DNA of 64,000 bases, taken from NCBI GenBank assembly GCA_017403955.1, contig JAFRDH010000022.1, positions 107,380-171,379 on the forward strand. Direction: 5' to 3'. Below the pieces are notes generated by a model. That model saw nothing but the letters and a program-made list of their open reading frames with translations, did no database searches and was not told the origin of the DNA. How positions within the stretch are numbered: position 1 is the stretch's first letter; each line of letters starts with the position of its first letter. This DNA comes from Mogibacterium sp. GTDB taxonomy: Bacteria; Bacillota; Clostridia; Peptostreptococcales; Anaerovoracaceae. A program made the translations under genes and the position numbers. This document shows, one piece after another, positions 8,377 through 17,135 of this stretch.

Positions 8377-10248
8377 ATGTCAATTACAGCTGAAACAGCT
8401 AAGCAACATGCAAACGATCCAGCAGTACTCTGCTGCAGAGCAGAAGCAGGCACAGAACTGACACCTGCAAACTTCGAGGATCCAGCAATTTTCCCGGATC
8501 TTGTTGATTCCGGACTGCTGAACCTTGACGGTGCTCTGACAATTGGTCAGGTACTTAATGGCTCAAAGCTCACTAAGACAGTTGATTCTCTCACTCCAGT
8601 TACAGCAGATATCGTTGATAAGTTCGACGCAGCAGAGGGCGCTGAAGAAGCACCTGCAGCTGAGGAAGTAGCTGAGGCAGCACCTGCAGTAGCAGCTCCA
8701 GTAGCAGCAGCTCCAGTAGCTCCAGTAGCAGGCGGCGTTATCAGCCTTCACATCGGCGAAGGTAAGGACATCAACATCCAGATCCCGGTTGGCATTGGCG
8801 GTGGCGCAGTAGCAGCAGCTCCTGCAGCAGTAGCAGCAGCTCCAGTAGCAGCAGCACCGGCAGCAGCTGAGGAAGAAGGCGAGGCTGTAGTTGTCAGAGA
8901 GATGACACGTAAGCACTACAAAATCGATAAGGTAGTTCTTGGCGACGAAACCAAGATCGAAGGAACAACTCTGTACATCAGAGAGGCAGCAGCAACTGAA
9001 GGCGCTGACGCTCAGAAGCTCGTTCACAGCCTCACTCTTGATGTAATCACACCAGACAACTATCACACATACACAGAGACAGTAATGGATATCCAGCCAA
9101 TCGCTACTAAGGAAGACGATTATGAGCTTGGTGAAGGCGTTACAAGAGTTCTCGACGGCGTTGTAATGATGGTTACCGGTATTACTGAAGAAGGTATTCA
9201 GGTTGGTGAGTTCGGTTCTTCTGAGGGATACATCGATGAGAACATGATGTGGGGACGTCCTGGCGCTGTAGACAAGGGCGAGATCATCATCAGAGCTCAT
9301 GCAGTTATCGACAACAAGAAGAACATGGAGAGACCTGGTCCTATCGCTATCCACACTGCAGTTGACCACGTAACTCAGGAAATCAGAAATGCTATGAAGA
9401 AGCAGCTGACTGATGAGCAGGTAGTTGATACACAGGTTATGAAGCAGGTTAGAAGACCTGGTAAGAAGAAAATCGTTATCGTTAAGGAGATCATGGGTCA
9501 GGGCGCTATGCATGATAACTTCCTGTTCCCTACAGAGCCAGTTGGAGTACTCGGAGCTAAGCCAAACGTAGACCTTGGTAATGTTCCTGTAGCTGCTAAC
9601 CCACTCGAGGTAATGGACGGCTGCATCCACGCTCTTACTTGCATCGGACCAGCTTCAAAGGAAATGTCCAGACATTACTGGAGAGAGCCACTGGTTTACG
9701 AAGCAATTCACGATGATGACGTTGACCTGGTAGGCGTAATCTTCGTAGGTTCCCCACAGGCTAACACAGACAAGTTCTACGTATCCAGAAGACTTGGCCA
9801 GATGGTAGAGTCCATGAACGTAGACGGCGCATTCGTAACAACAGAAGGATTCGGAAACAACCACGTAGACTTCACTTCCCACATCGAGCAGATTGGTAAA
9901 AGAGGCGTTCCGGTTGTTGGATTCTCATTCTGCGCTGTACAGGGTGCTCTCGTAACAGGTAACAAGTACTGCGATGCTATGATAGACAACAACAAGTCCA
10001 TGTCCGGTATCGAGAACGAAGTACTTGCTTGCAACACTCTCTGCCACGAAGACGCTATCAGAGGTCTGGCAATGCTCAAGGCTAAGATGGCTGGCGAGAC
10101 AATCAAGGCACCTGAAAGAAAGTACACACACGCTGTTAAGGAGAGCAACGTAGAGCTGATCGAAAAGGCTTACGGCACTAAGATGGAACTCGTTGAGAAC
10201 GAGCAGTCACTGCCAATGAGCGAAAAGAGAAAGGCTAAATATGACTAA
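8377..10248 (+). CDS. prdA: D-proline reductase proprotein PrdA (pyruvoyl subunit precursor)
   Basis: 623-residue precursor. In the Clostridium sticklandii enzyme the proprotein is cleaved before a cysteine to give a 45-kDa subunit and a 23-kDa subunit whose new N-terminus is a pyruvoyl group; this binds D-proline as a Schiff base before reductive ring opening to 5-aminovalerate. The matching site here is HALTCIGPASKE, Thr421-Cys422 (codon 9640-9642). Residues about 89-170 form an unusual Ala/Pro-rich linker in two blocks separated by a short conserved segment. ATG 8377 has AAGGAGG nine bases upstream; an in-frame ATG at 8329 lacks a site. PrdD and PrdE are paralogues of its two halves. Confidence 0.95.
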   Translation: MSITAETAKQHANDPAVLCCRAEAGTELTPANFEDPAIFPDLVDSGLLNLDGALTIGQVLNGSKLTKTVDSLTPVTADIVDKFDAAEGAEEAPAAEEVAEAAPAVAAPVAAAPVAPVAGGVISLHIGEGKDINIQIPVGIGGGAVAAAPAAVAAAPVAAAPAAAEEEGEAVVVREMTRKHYKIDKVVLGDETKIEGTTLYIREAAATEGADAQKLVHSLTLDVITPDNYHTYTETVMDIQPIATKEDDYELGEGVTRVLDGVVMMVTGITEEGIQVGEFGSSEGYIDENMMWGRPGAVDKGEIIIRAHAVIDNKKNMERPGPIAIHTAVDHVTQEIRNAMKKQLTDEQVVDTQVMKQVRRPGKKKIVIVKEIMGQGAMHDNFLFPTEPVGVLGAKPNVDLGNVPVAANPLEVMDGCIHALTCIGPASKEMSRHYWREPLVYEAIHDDDVDLVGVIFVGSPQANTDKFYVSRRLGQMVESMNVDGAFVTTEGFGNNHVDFTSHIEQIGKRGVPVVGFSFCAVQGALVTGNKYCDAMIDNNKSMSGIENEVLACNTLCHEDAIRGLAMLKAKMAGETIKAPERKYTHAVKESNVELIEKAYGTKMELVENEQSLPMSEKRKAKYD

Positions 10249-10273
10249 TATTGGAAAGAGGTAATATCGAGAT

Positions 10274-10552
10274 ATGAAATACGGCGATAAGATAATCAGA
10301 ATGGAAGGCGTTATCGTTGAAGTCCATGACGGAAGCGTAGCAATAGACTTCAAGGGCAGACTGGGGCATCTCAGAATCCCTAAGAGAATGATTATTTCAG
10401 ACTATGACCTCGAGGTAGGTCAGGAAGTTGCATGGAACATGAGCTTCATAGAACAGGAGAGCGCCGAAGTCAACACAAGATATCTCGAAACTATCGAACA
10501 TTCCAATAAGCTCCAAGACGAAATGCACAGTAAAACCAAACAGGAGGTTTAA
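10274..10552 (+). CDS. Small conserved protein of the proline reductase operon
   Basis: 92-residue protein between prdA and prdB, in the position where proline reductase operons carry a small conserved protein (named after C. botulinum CBO2463/CBO2479 in databases, from memory). It has a short beta-rich core (GVIVEVHDGSVAIDFKGRLGHLRIPKRMII, quoted only as positions 12-41 in meaning: a strand-turn-strand with an OB- or S1-like look) followed by a charged C-terminus. No cysteines, so it is not a redox protein. Spacing is 25 bases after prdA and 6 bases before prdB. A role in assembly or translation of the reductase is conjecture. Confidence 0.75.
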   Translation: MKYGDKIIRMEGVIVEVHDGSVAIDFKGRLGHLRIPKRMIISDYDLEVGQEVAWNMSFIEQESAEVNTRYLETIEHSNKLQDEMHSKTKQEV

Positions 10553-10558
10553 TTCGAA

Positions 10559-11284
10559 ATGAGTATGACAGTTGTAAAAGGATTACAGTCTGAGATATTC
10601 GTACCTATCACTCCTAAGTCAGTTTGGGCTCCTGTAACAAAGCCGCTCAGCGAGATGACAGTTGCTCTGGCAACAGCTGCCGGCGTACACAGAAAGGATC
10701 AGGAGAGATTCAACCTGGCTGGAGACTTCACATGGAGAAAGATTCCTAACGAGTCCACAGAAGATGAGCTGATGGTAACACATGGTGGTTACGACAACTC
10801 CGACGTTAACAAGGACATCAACTGCATGTTCCCTATCACAAGACTTAAGGAGCTCGCAGCTGAGGGATTCATCAAGGCTTGCGCACCATACCATGCAGGA
10901 TTCATGGGCGGCGGCGGAAACATTGAGAAGTTCACCAATGAGACAGGTCCGGCTGTAGCCAATATGCTTAAAGAAGAAGGAGTAGACGCATGTCTGCTCA
11001 CCGCTGGATGAGGAACTTGCCACCGCTCTGCAACAATCGTGCAGAGAGCAATCGAGTCTGTTGGTATTCCAACCGTCATTATTGCCGCACTTCCTCCAGT
11101 AGTAAGACAGGCTGGTACACCAAGAGCTGCTGCTCCTATGGTACCTATGGGCGCTAATGCTGGAGCACCTCACGATGTAGAGATGCAGACTGCTATCGTA
11201 AAGGCATCCCTCGAGCTCCTCGAGACTATCGAGACTCCGGGCAAGATCGTTCAGCTGCCTTACGAGTATCACGCAGTTATCTAA
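10559..11284 (+). CDS. prdB: D-proline reductase selenoprotein subunit PrdB (UGA read as Sec151)
   Basis: 241-residue selenocysteine subunit of D-proline reductase. The frame from ATG 10559 meets TGA at 11009-11011 (codon 151) and continues open to the stop at 11282-11284. The readthrough reads AG-U-GTCHRSAT, so the UGA lies in a U-x-x-C redox motif, where C. sticklandii PrdB has its catalytic Sec (about residue 152) in a protein of equal length. Sec is thought to attack the C-alpha-N bond of pyruvoyl-bound proline. AGGAGGT precedes the ATG by 10 bases. A hairpin 15 bases past the UGA (11026-11046) fits a bacterial SECIS. selA/selB/selD are not in the window. Confidence 0.95.
11026..11046 (+). 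promoter_or_regulatory. Bacterial SECIS-like element in prdB
   Basis: Stem CTCTGCA (11026-11032) / TGCAGAG (11040-11046) with a 7-base loop ACAATCG, starting 15 bases after the UGA, inside the coding sequence. Position and size match bacterial SECIS hairpins read by SelB. Confidence 0.75.
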
Positions 11285-11353
11285 TTTGGGGAGAGTCATA
11301 CTGGACTATATATCCTGACTTAAAACTGAATAGGACATCAACTGATGTTGAAG

Positions 11354-11382
11354 ATGGGGCTGAGAAATCAGCCCCATTTTTT
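11354..11382 (+). terminator. Terminator after prdB
   Basis: Perfect 10-bp stem ATGGGGCTGA / TCAGCCCCAT with GAAA tetraloop, then TTTTT (11378-11382). It separates the prdC-prdB run from prdD-prdE. Confidence 0.92.
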
Positions 11383-11515
11383 CCAGAAATAATAATGCCA
11401 TATTTCATACAGGTATTGAAATGTGGATTGTTTTGAAATAACATTTAGACGCGGGATAAATAATCCGCACAACAATTATCATTTATCTTATCGGTAAGGA
11501 GAGGTCAGAATAGCA

Positions 11516-12286
11516 ATGGCTGCAAATGATATTGAACTGAGAAGACTTGTTATCAAGGCGTACCATATGACAGAAGTCGAAATGGGAGACGAAAACAAGA
11601 TCACCACAAGCGGCAAGATGACGATCAATAATGATCATCTGCCGGAATTAGCAGAGAAATATAAGGATGTAATTGAAAAAATAGACGTCCAGATCATCAA
11701 GCCGGGAGAACATGACAGATATACCAATACTATTATGGATATCATTCCAATCTCTGTTAAAGTGCTTGGTAAGTGTGGTGAGGGAATCACGCACACGATC
11801 ACAGGTGTTTATGTAATGCCTACAGGCGTTGATACGGAAGGAAAGCAGGCTCATGAATTCGGTTCATCTGAGGGCAATCTCAAGGATATGCTCTATCTGA
11901 ACAGAGCCGGTACACCGGGGGACGATGACTTTATTATTTCCTTTGACATAACATTCAAGAAAGGAATGGGACAGGAAAGATTTGCCATTATCGAAGCATA
12001 CAGAATGCTCGAAGAGTGGATCAATGTATTCAGAGCACAGCTCAAGAAGTTCGAGGGAACGAAGTGCACTGAGAGGCATGAGTACTATGACAGGATCAGA
12101 CAGGGACAGAAGAAGGTCCTCGTTATCAAGGAAATGATCGCACATGGTGCTATGCTCGACACATGGATCTTCCCTAATCAGCCGTCAGGAGTTGAAGGCG
12201 GCAAGTCACTTATCGACTATGGATGCACACCTATCATGCTGACTCCTAATGAGTTCAGAGATGGTGCTATCAAAGCTATGAACTAA
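11516..12286 (+). CDS. prdD: PrdD, homologue of the large (N-terminal) half of PrdA
   Basis: 256-residue protein that aligns with PrdA from its REMTRKHYKIDKV region up to the processing site. Shared blocks include TNTIMDIIPIS (PrdA TETVMDIQPIA), HEFGSSEGN (PrdA GEFGSSEGY), VLVIKEMIAHGAML (PrdA IVIVKEIMGQGAM) and FRDGAIKAMN at the C-terminus (PrdA VMDGCIHALT). It lacks the Ala/Pro linker. It is encoded in its own unit behind the prdB terminator, with AAGGAGAGG 10 bases before ATG 11516. Exact role is unsettled; a part in assembly or maturation of the reductase, or a second reductase-like complex, is inferred from homology. Confidence 0.88.
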   Translation: MAANDIELRRLVIKAYHMTEVEMGDENKITTSGKMTINNDHLPELAEKYKDVIEKIDVQIIKPGEHDRYTNTIMDIIPISVKVLGKCGEGITHTITGVYVMPTGVDTEGKQAHEFGSSEGNLKDMLYLNRAGTPGDDDFIISFDITFKKGMGQERFAIIEAYRMLEEWINVFRAQLKKFEGTKCTERHEYYDRIRQGQKKVLVIKEMIAHGAMLDTWIFPNQPSGVEGGKSLIDYGCTPIMLTPNEFRDGAIKAMN

Positions 12287-12298
12287 GGAGGTAGAAGT

Positions 12299-12784
12299 AT
12301 GGGAGTTGGTCCTTCGACTAAGGAAACAAGTCTTCATCATTTCAGAGATCCGCTGATTGAGATTCTCGGACAGGATGAGGGCATAGATCTGATGGGAGTT
12401 CTCGTATACGGTTCTCCTGAGGGTAATGAAGAGAAAATCAGATGCTCAAGAAACGCAGCTGTTATCGCTGAATGCGCAAGGCCTGACGGCGTCATCGTTG
12501 AAACTGACGGATGGGGCAACCTGGACGTAGACTATGTTAACTGTGTAAATGAAATCGGCGAGAGAGGTATTCCTGTCGCCGGCCTTAACTGGAGCGGCAC
12601 AGCAGGAACTTTCGTAGTAGAGAGTCCATATCTTGTTAATGTAGTCGACTTCAACAAGAACCCTGAAGGCATCGAGTCCAATATCGTTGGTGAGAATAAC
12701 TACACCGAGGACGATGTAAGAGAATGCGTTAAGAAGCTCAAGATCGCAATGGCAAAGAAAGAACGCGGACTTAAATGGTACTAA
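12299..12784 (+). CDS. prdE: PrdE, homologue of the small (post-cleavage) half of PrdA
   Basis: 161-residue protein that aligns with PrdA from immediately after the pyruvoyl cleavage site. Its start MGVGPSTKE matches CIGPASKE of PrdA, so Met1-Gly2 stand where PrdA has the processed cysteine. Further shared blocks: HHFRDPLIEIL, DLMGVLVYGSPEGN, VETDGWGNLDVDY and ERGIPVAGL. Having no cysteine at the junction, it cannot form a pyruvoyl group by the PrdA mechanism. AGGAGGT lies 8 bases before ATG 12299, 12 bases past the prdD stop. A perfect terminator follows. Confidence 0.88.
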   Translation: MGVGPSTKETSLHHFRDPLIEILGQDEGIDLMGVLVYGSPEGNEEKIRCSRNAAVIAECARPDGVIVETDGWGNLDVDYVNCVNEIGERGIPVAGLNWSGTAGTFVVESPYLVNVVDFNKNPEGIESNIVGENNYTEDDVRECVKKLKIAMAKKERGLKWY

Positions 12785-12811
12785 GATAAGTAATATATAG
12801 AGACATAAATG

Positions 12812-12833
12812 GGACGGCTGAGGCCGTCCTTTT
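12812..12833 (+). terminator. Terminator after prdE
   Basis: Stem GGACGGC / GCCGTCC with TGAG tetraloop followed by TTTT. It ends only 5 bases before the -10 box of dnaE. Confidence 0.88.
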
Positions 12834-12834
12834 G

Positions 12835-12843
12835 TGATATAAT
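12835..12843 (+). promoter_or_regulatory. dnaE: Extended -10 promoter of dnaE
   Basis: TGATATAAT, a perfect TATAAT (12838-12843) with the TGn extension; no good -35 box, since that space is filled by the prdE terminator. The expected start falls at about 12849-12851, that is on the dnaE ATG. Confidence 0.6.
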
Positions 12844-12849
12844 AGGTCC

Positions 12850-15800
12850 ATGTTTACCCATCTCCACGTACATACTGAATACAGTCTGCTCGATGGTATG
12901 AGCAGGATCTCCGAGCTCCCACAGTATGTTAAGGACCTCGGAATGGATTCGTGCGCGATCACTGATCACGGCGCGATGTTTGGCGTGGTAGATTTCTATA
13001 AATCATGCAAAAAGGCCGGCATCAAGCCTATCATAGGATGTGAGGTCTACACAGCTGCGCGTACGATGTACGACAAGGAAGCCGGAAGGGACAGGAATTC
13101 AGGACATCTTATTCTGCTCGCGGAGAACCAGACCGGTTACAGCAATCTGGTCAAGATCGTTTCGAGGAGCTATGTCGATGGATTCTATTTCAAGCCAAGG
13201 GTCGACAAGAATCTGCTGAGACAGTTCAGCGAAGGAATCATCTGCCTCTCGGGCTGCCTGGCGGGTAATGTCCAGAGAATGCTTCTCAATAATGACTATG
13301 AAGGCGCTAAGAAGGAGGCTTTGGAACTCCTCAGCATATTCGGTGAAGGCAACTTCTTCCTTGAGATACAGAACCATCATCTTGAGGAGGATGTCAGAGT
13401 TATAGAAGGACTGCGCAGGCTGTCTGCGGATATAGATGTTCCGCTTGTTACCACTAATGACGCGCATTACATCAGAAGGACTGATGCAACTGCGCAGGAT
13501 ATCCTGATGTGCATCCAGACTCAGACCAATGTCACGGATGAGAACAGGATGAAGTTTGAGAATGACGAATTCTACATCAAGTCCGAGGCAGAGATGCAGG
13601 CGCTTTTCCCGGATCTCCCTGACGCTATCGCAAGGACACATGAGATCGCGGAGCGCTGCAACGTAGAGTTCACATTCGGCGATTATCATTTGCCGGAATA
13701 CGTTCCGCCTGAAGGCATGACATGCGATGAGTATCTCAGAGACCTTTGCTACAAAGGGCTCGTAAGGCGCTACGGTGAGGACTCCATGGATCCGGAATCT
13801 TTGTACAGAAAGAGACTGGAGACAGAGCTCAAGGTCATTGAGAATATGGGGTATGTCGAATACTTCCTTATTGTGTGGGACTTCATTCATTATGCGAAGT
13901 CTAACGGAATAGCGGTCGGGCCTGGAAGAGGATCGGCTGCGGGAAGTATCGTAGCTTACAGCCTTGATATAACTGAGATAGATCCGATCAGATACAACTT
14001 GATTTTCGAGAGATTCCTCAATCCTGAGCGAGTCAGTATGCCTGATATTGACGTGGATTTCTGCATCGAGAGACGTCAGGAAGTCATAGATTATGTGATT
14101 CGCAAGTACGGCAAGGATAAGGTGTCCCAGATCATTACTTTTGGTACACTCAAGGCCAAAGCTGCTGTAAGAGATATCGCAAGGGCGCTTAATGCTACAT
14201 ATCAGGAAGGTGATGAGATAGCCAAAGCTATCCCTAATGAACTCGGCATCACGATCGCAAAGGCTCTTGAAGTGAATCCTGAACTCAAGAGGAGATATGA
14301 GAATGAGCCGCTGGTAAAGCAGGTTCTCGACCTCTCGATGGCACTCGAGGGGCTTCCGAGACATGCTTCCACGCATGCTGCAGGTATAGTTATCTCCAAG
14401 CTTCCGCTTGACGAATATGTGCCGCTTTATTCTTCAGATAAGGGTGTAGCGACACAGTTCAATATGACGACTATCGAGGAACTGGGACTTCTCAAGATGG
14501 ACTTCCTGGGACTCCGCAACCTCACCGTTATCAGAGACGCCCTCAAGATGATCAAAGAGAATCACGGCGTCACGATCGACTGGGCCAAAATGGGCTACGA
14601 CGATCCTGAGGTATACAAGCTTATCGCAGACGGTAATACGAAGGGAGTATTCCAGCTTGAAAGCGGCGGTATGACTGACTTCATGAAGAACCTCAGACCG
14701 TCATGCTTCGAAGACATCGTTGCGGGAATCGCGCTGTACAGACCGGGGCCGATGGACTCGATACCTAAATATATAGAGAATAAGAAGCATCCTGATAATA
14801 TCCGCTATGTGGATCCTCATCTGAAGCCGATCCTGGATGTTACATATGGCTGCCTGATCTACCAGGAGCAGGTAATGCAGATTGTTCGTGACCTCGGAGG
14901 ATATTCGTTCGGACGTTCGGATCTTGTACGTCGTGCGATGAGCAAGAAAAAGTTGAGCGTCATGCTCGAGGAGAAGGCGTATTTCATCAACGGAAAGAAA
15001 GCAGAAGACGGGAGTTCTGAGATAGCGGGATGTGTCGCTAATGGTGTTCCTGCTTCAGCTGCTGAGACTATCTTCGAAGACATGGTCAGCTTTGCTTCGT
15101 ACGCATTCAATAAGTCACACGCAGCTGCTTACGCTGTTGTTTCATATGAGACTGCCTACCTCAAGACGCACTATCCTGTTGAGTTCATGGCCGCTCTCAT
15201 GAGCAGTATGGCAGGCGATGCCAAGCATACTGCGGACTATGTCAGGAACTGCCGCGAGATGGGAATCAGGCTTTTGCCGCCTTCAGTCCTCAAGAGCAAG
15301 CGCAATTTCAGCACGGAGAACGGCAGTATACGATTCGGCCTTCTGAGTGTCAAGAATGTAGGGACCGGTATTATCGATGCGATCATCAAGGCTCGCGAAG
15401 AAGTGCCTGAAACACATGATATATATGAGTTTATAAATGCTGTAGATGCAGGAGAACTTAACCGCAAAGCAATAGAATCACTCATCCAGGCAGGCGCATT
15501 CGACGATATTAATCCGAACAGGGCAGTGATGATGGCTGTGTCTGATGACGCGGTCCAGAGAGCTCAGAAGCGGGCCAAGACAGGGAATCACGCTCAGATA
15601 AGCCTTTTCCAGATGGATGATTTCAAGGATGAAGTCCTTACAAGTCCGCCGCTGCCTAGAGTGGCAGACTTCCCTCAGGATACCAAGCTGGCGATGGAAA
15701 AGGAAATGCTCGGAGTATATCTCTCGGGTCATCCGCTTGATGAATTCGCAGAGGTGATACGGGACAATATAACCGCAAGCACTTCGGATCTGATCGCAGG

Positions 15801-16485
15801 CGGAGAAGAGTTCACGGGAAGTGATGATGACAGTATCGTGATCAATACCTCAAAGTTCAACGATGGTGATTTTGTTGTCATGGCCGGAATGATAAGTGGT
15901 GTCAAAACCATGATCACACGCAAATCACAGGAGATGGCGAGGTTATCGCTCGAAGACTTTGATGGTGTGATCGGAGCGATAGCTTTTCCTAAGGTCTATG
16001 AGAGGAAACGCAACATCATCCGCAATGACCGTATAGTAGGAATATCCGGACGCGTAAGCTTCAAGGATGAAAGCGATGCTGAGATCCTTGTCGAGGATGT
16101 AGTTCCAATCGAAGACATCCGCGAACTCACAAGGCCACGCAATAACAGGAATGATTATAACAGAAGAGGATATGACAATAACGGCGGCAACGTTCAGAGC
16201 AGCGGCAAAGCGGTGCCTCCTGTAAAGTCTTCTGCTCCTCTGGATGCATCTAACTTGGTGAAGCTCAGAGTTCCGGAAGATGTCTTAAAGTCTCACGTAG
16301 ATGCCAAGGGCGTACTGTATCATCTGACGGATATGATGAGCCTGTATCCGGGGAACAGGGATGTATTGGTGTATCTGCCTGGCATGAAGCCTCTTAAACT
16401 GAGGCAAGAGAACCGGGTCAATATGACACCTGAGCTGAAGGCTAAGCTGGTACGAATGCTTGGTGAGAATAACGTGAAGGGATAG
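12850..16485 (+). CDS. dnaE: DNA polymerase III alpha subunit, DnaE type
   Basis: 1211-residue replicative polymerase. Domains in order: PHP domain (residues 1-270, starting HLHVHTEYSLLDG), palm with the catalytic aspartates in PDIDVDF (D399, D401 and D403 region), the GPGRGSAAGS and FLGLRNL blocks of the polymerase core, helix-hairpin-helix region around residues 840-900, OB fold (about 1000-1100), and a C-terminal tail. A low-complexity Asn/Arg stretch near residue 1105 is a flexible linker. The start is fixed by the family N-terminus. There is no Shine-Dalgarno site, and the predicted transcript would begin at or next to the ATG. A flavodoxin-like gene follows after 3 bases. Confidence 0.97.
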   Translation: MFTHLHVHTEYSLLDGMSRISELPQYVKDLGMDSCAITDHGAMFGVVDFYKSCKKAGIKPIIGCEVYTAARTMYDKEAGRDRNSGHLILLAENQTGYSNLVKIVSRSYVDGFYFKPRVDKNLLRQFSEGIICLSGCLAGNVQRMLLNNDYEGAKKEALELLSIFGEGNFFLEIQNHHLEEDVRVIEGLRRLSADIDVPLVTTNDAHYIRRTDATAQDILMCIQTQTNVTDENRMKFENDEFYIKSEAEMQALFPDLPDAIARTHEIAERCNVEFTFGDYHLPEYVPPEGMTCDEYLRDLCYKGLVRRYGEDSMDPESLYRKRLETELKVIENMGYVEYFLIVWDFIHYAKSNGIAVGPGRGSAAGSIVAYSLDITEIDPIRYNLIFERFLNPERVSMPDIDVDFCIERRQEVIDYVIRKYGKDKVSQIITFGTLKAKAAVRDIARALNATYQEGDEIAKAIPNELGITIAKALEVNPELKRRYENEPLVKQVLDLSMALEGLPRHASTHAAGIVISKLPLDEYVPLYSSDKGVATQFNMTTIEELGLLKMDFLGLRNLTVIRDALKMIKENHGVTIDWAKMGYDDPEVYKLIADGNTKGVFQLESGGMTDFMKNLRPSCFEDIVAGIALYRPGPMDSIPKYIENKKHPDNIRYVDPHLKPILDVTYGCLIYQEQVMQIVRDLGGYSFGRSDLVRRAMSKKKLSVMLEEKAYFINGKKAEDGSSEIAGCVANGVPASAAETIFEDMVSFASYAFNKSHAAAYAVVSYETAYLKTHYPVEFMAALMSSMAGDAKHTADYVRNCREMGIRLLPPSVLKSKRNFSTENGSIRFGLLSVKNVGTGIIDAIIKAREEVPETHDIYEFINAVDAGELNRKAIESLIQAGAFDDINPNRAVMMAVSDDAVQRAQKRAKTGNHAQISLFQMDDFKDEVLTSPPLPRVADFPQDTKLAMEKEMLGVYLSGHPLDEFAEVIRDNITASTSDLIAGGEEFTGSDDDSIVINTSKFNDGDFVVMAGMISGVKTMITRKSQEMARLSLEDFDGVIGAIAFPKVYERKRNIIRNDRIVGISGRVSFKDESDAEILVEDVVPIEDIRELTRPRNNRNDYNRRGYDNNGGNVQSSGKAVPPVKSSAPLDASNLVKLRVPEDVLKSHVDAKGVLYHLTDMMSLYPGNRDVLVYLPGMKPLKLRQENRVNMTPELKAKLVRMLGENNVKG

Positions 16486-16488
16486 AGA

Positions 16489-17049
16489 ATGAGTAAGGCA
16501 ATCGTAATATATACATCAAAGCGCGGCTCGACAAAGCAATATGCCGAGTGGATCGCTGAAGACCTCGGATGTGAGGCGCTTCCTCTTTCGGAAATCAAAA
16601 CGAGCGGCAGAGATGCTTTCAATCTGTATGAATATGACTGTATTATCTACGGCGGATGGATCAGAGGCAGCGGTATCGTTGATTTTGATAAATTCGCGAA
16701 GCTTCTCGATGATGAGCTGATGAAGAGACTGATCGTCTTCGGTGTCGGATTCGCAGATGAGACGGCAGAGAACTACGCACAGGTCTGGGGTTACAGTATC
16801 GGCAAACTGGATCCCAAGAACGAGAACAGATCCATTCTGTATATTCTCGGCGGCAGATATGACCCTCAGGCCGTTGCAGGCGGAGACAAGTTTATGATGA
16901 AGATCATGAGAACGGTTCTCCTGTCGGGCAGCACACCGGATGCCAAAATGCAGGCAAACAAGATCAAAGACCGCATTGACAACGGCGTGGATATGGTCAA
17001 CAGAGACAACATAACATCACTCGTCAAAGACGCAAAGAAAAAATTATAA
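16489..17049 (+). CDS. Flavodoxin-fold protein
   Basis: 186-residue cytoplasmic protein with the FMN phosphate loop at its N-terminus (IVIYTSKRGSTKQYAEWIA, residues 5-23), and YDCIIYGGWIRGSG for the second FMN loop. This is the flavodoxin type related to HemG-like menaquinone-dependent protoporphyrinogen oxidases, although the C-terminal half has its own sequence and heme genes are absent here. Its ATG is 3 bases after dnaE, so it is co-transcribed. The partner is unknown. Confidence 0.8.
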   Translation: MSKAIVIYTSKRGSTKQYAEWIAEDLGCEALPLSEIKTSGRDAFNLYEYDCIIYGGWIRGSGIVDFDKFAKLLDDELMKRLIVFGVGFADETAENYAQVWGYSIGKLDPKNENRSILYILGGRYDPQAVAGGDKFMMKIMRTVLLSGSTPDAKMQANKIKDRIDNGVDMVNRDNITSLVKDAKKKL

Positions 17050-17055
17050 ATATCA

Positions 17056-17091
17056 AGCAGCATCACAAAATATATGCAGATGCTGCTTTTT
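17056..17091 (+). terminator. Terminator after the dnaE-flavodoxin operon
   Basis: Stem AGCAGCATC (17056-17064) / GATGCTGCT (17079-17087), 14-base loop, followed by a T-run. Confidence 0.88.
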
Positions 17092-17135
17092 CATTTAACA
17101 AGATTACTGTAAAAAGTCTTGATTTATTCACGATC

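Noticed and set aside
8563-9630. 355-residue - strand frame inside prdA
   Set aside because: Product is a Cys/Ser-rich artefact of the reverse strand of a well-identified gene.
11009-11011. In-frame stop in prdB, suggesting a pseudogene or frameshift
   Set aside because: The codon is UGA at the known Sec position, the frame stays open after it, and a SECIS-like hairpin follows; read as selenocysteine.
11516-12784. prdD/prdE as a prdA gene broken by mutation
   Set aside because: Each has its own strong ribosome site and intact frame, and the boundary matches a functional cleavage site; separate prdD and prdE genes are known from other proline reducers.
13099-14376. 425-residue - strand frame inside dnaE
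   Set aside because: Shadow of a well-conserved polymerase gene; no family motif, no ribosome site.
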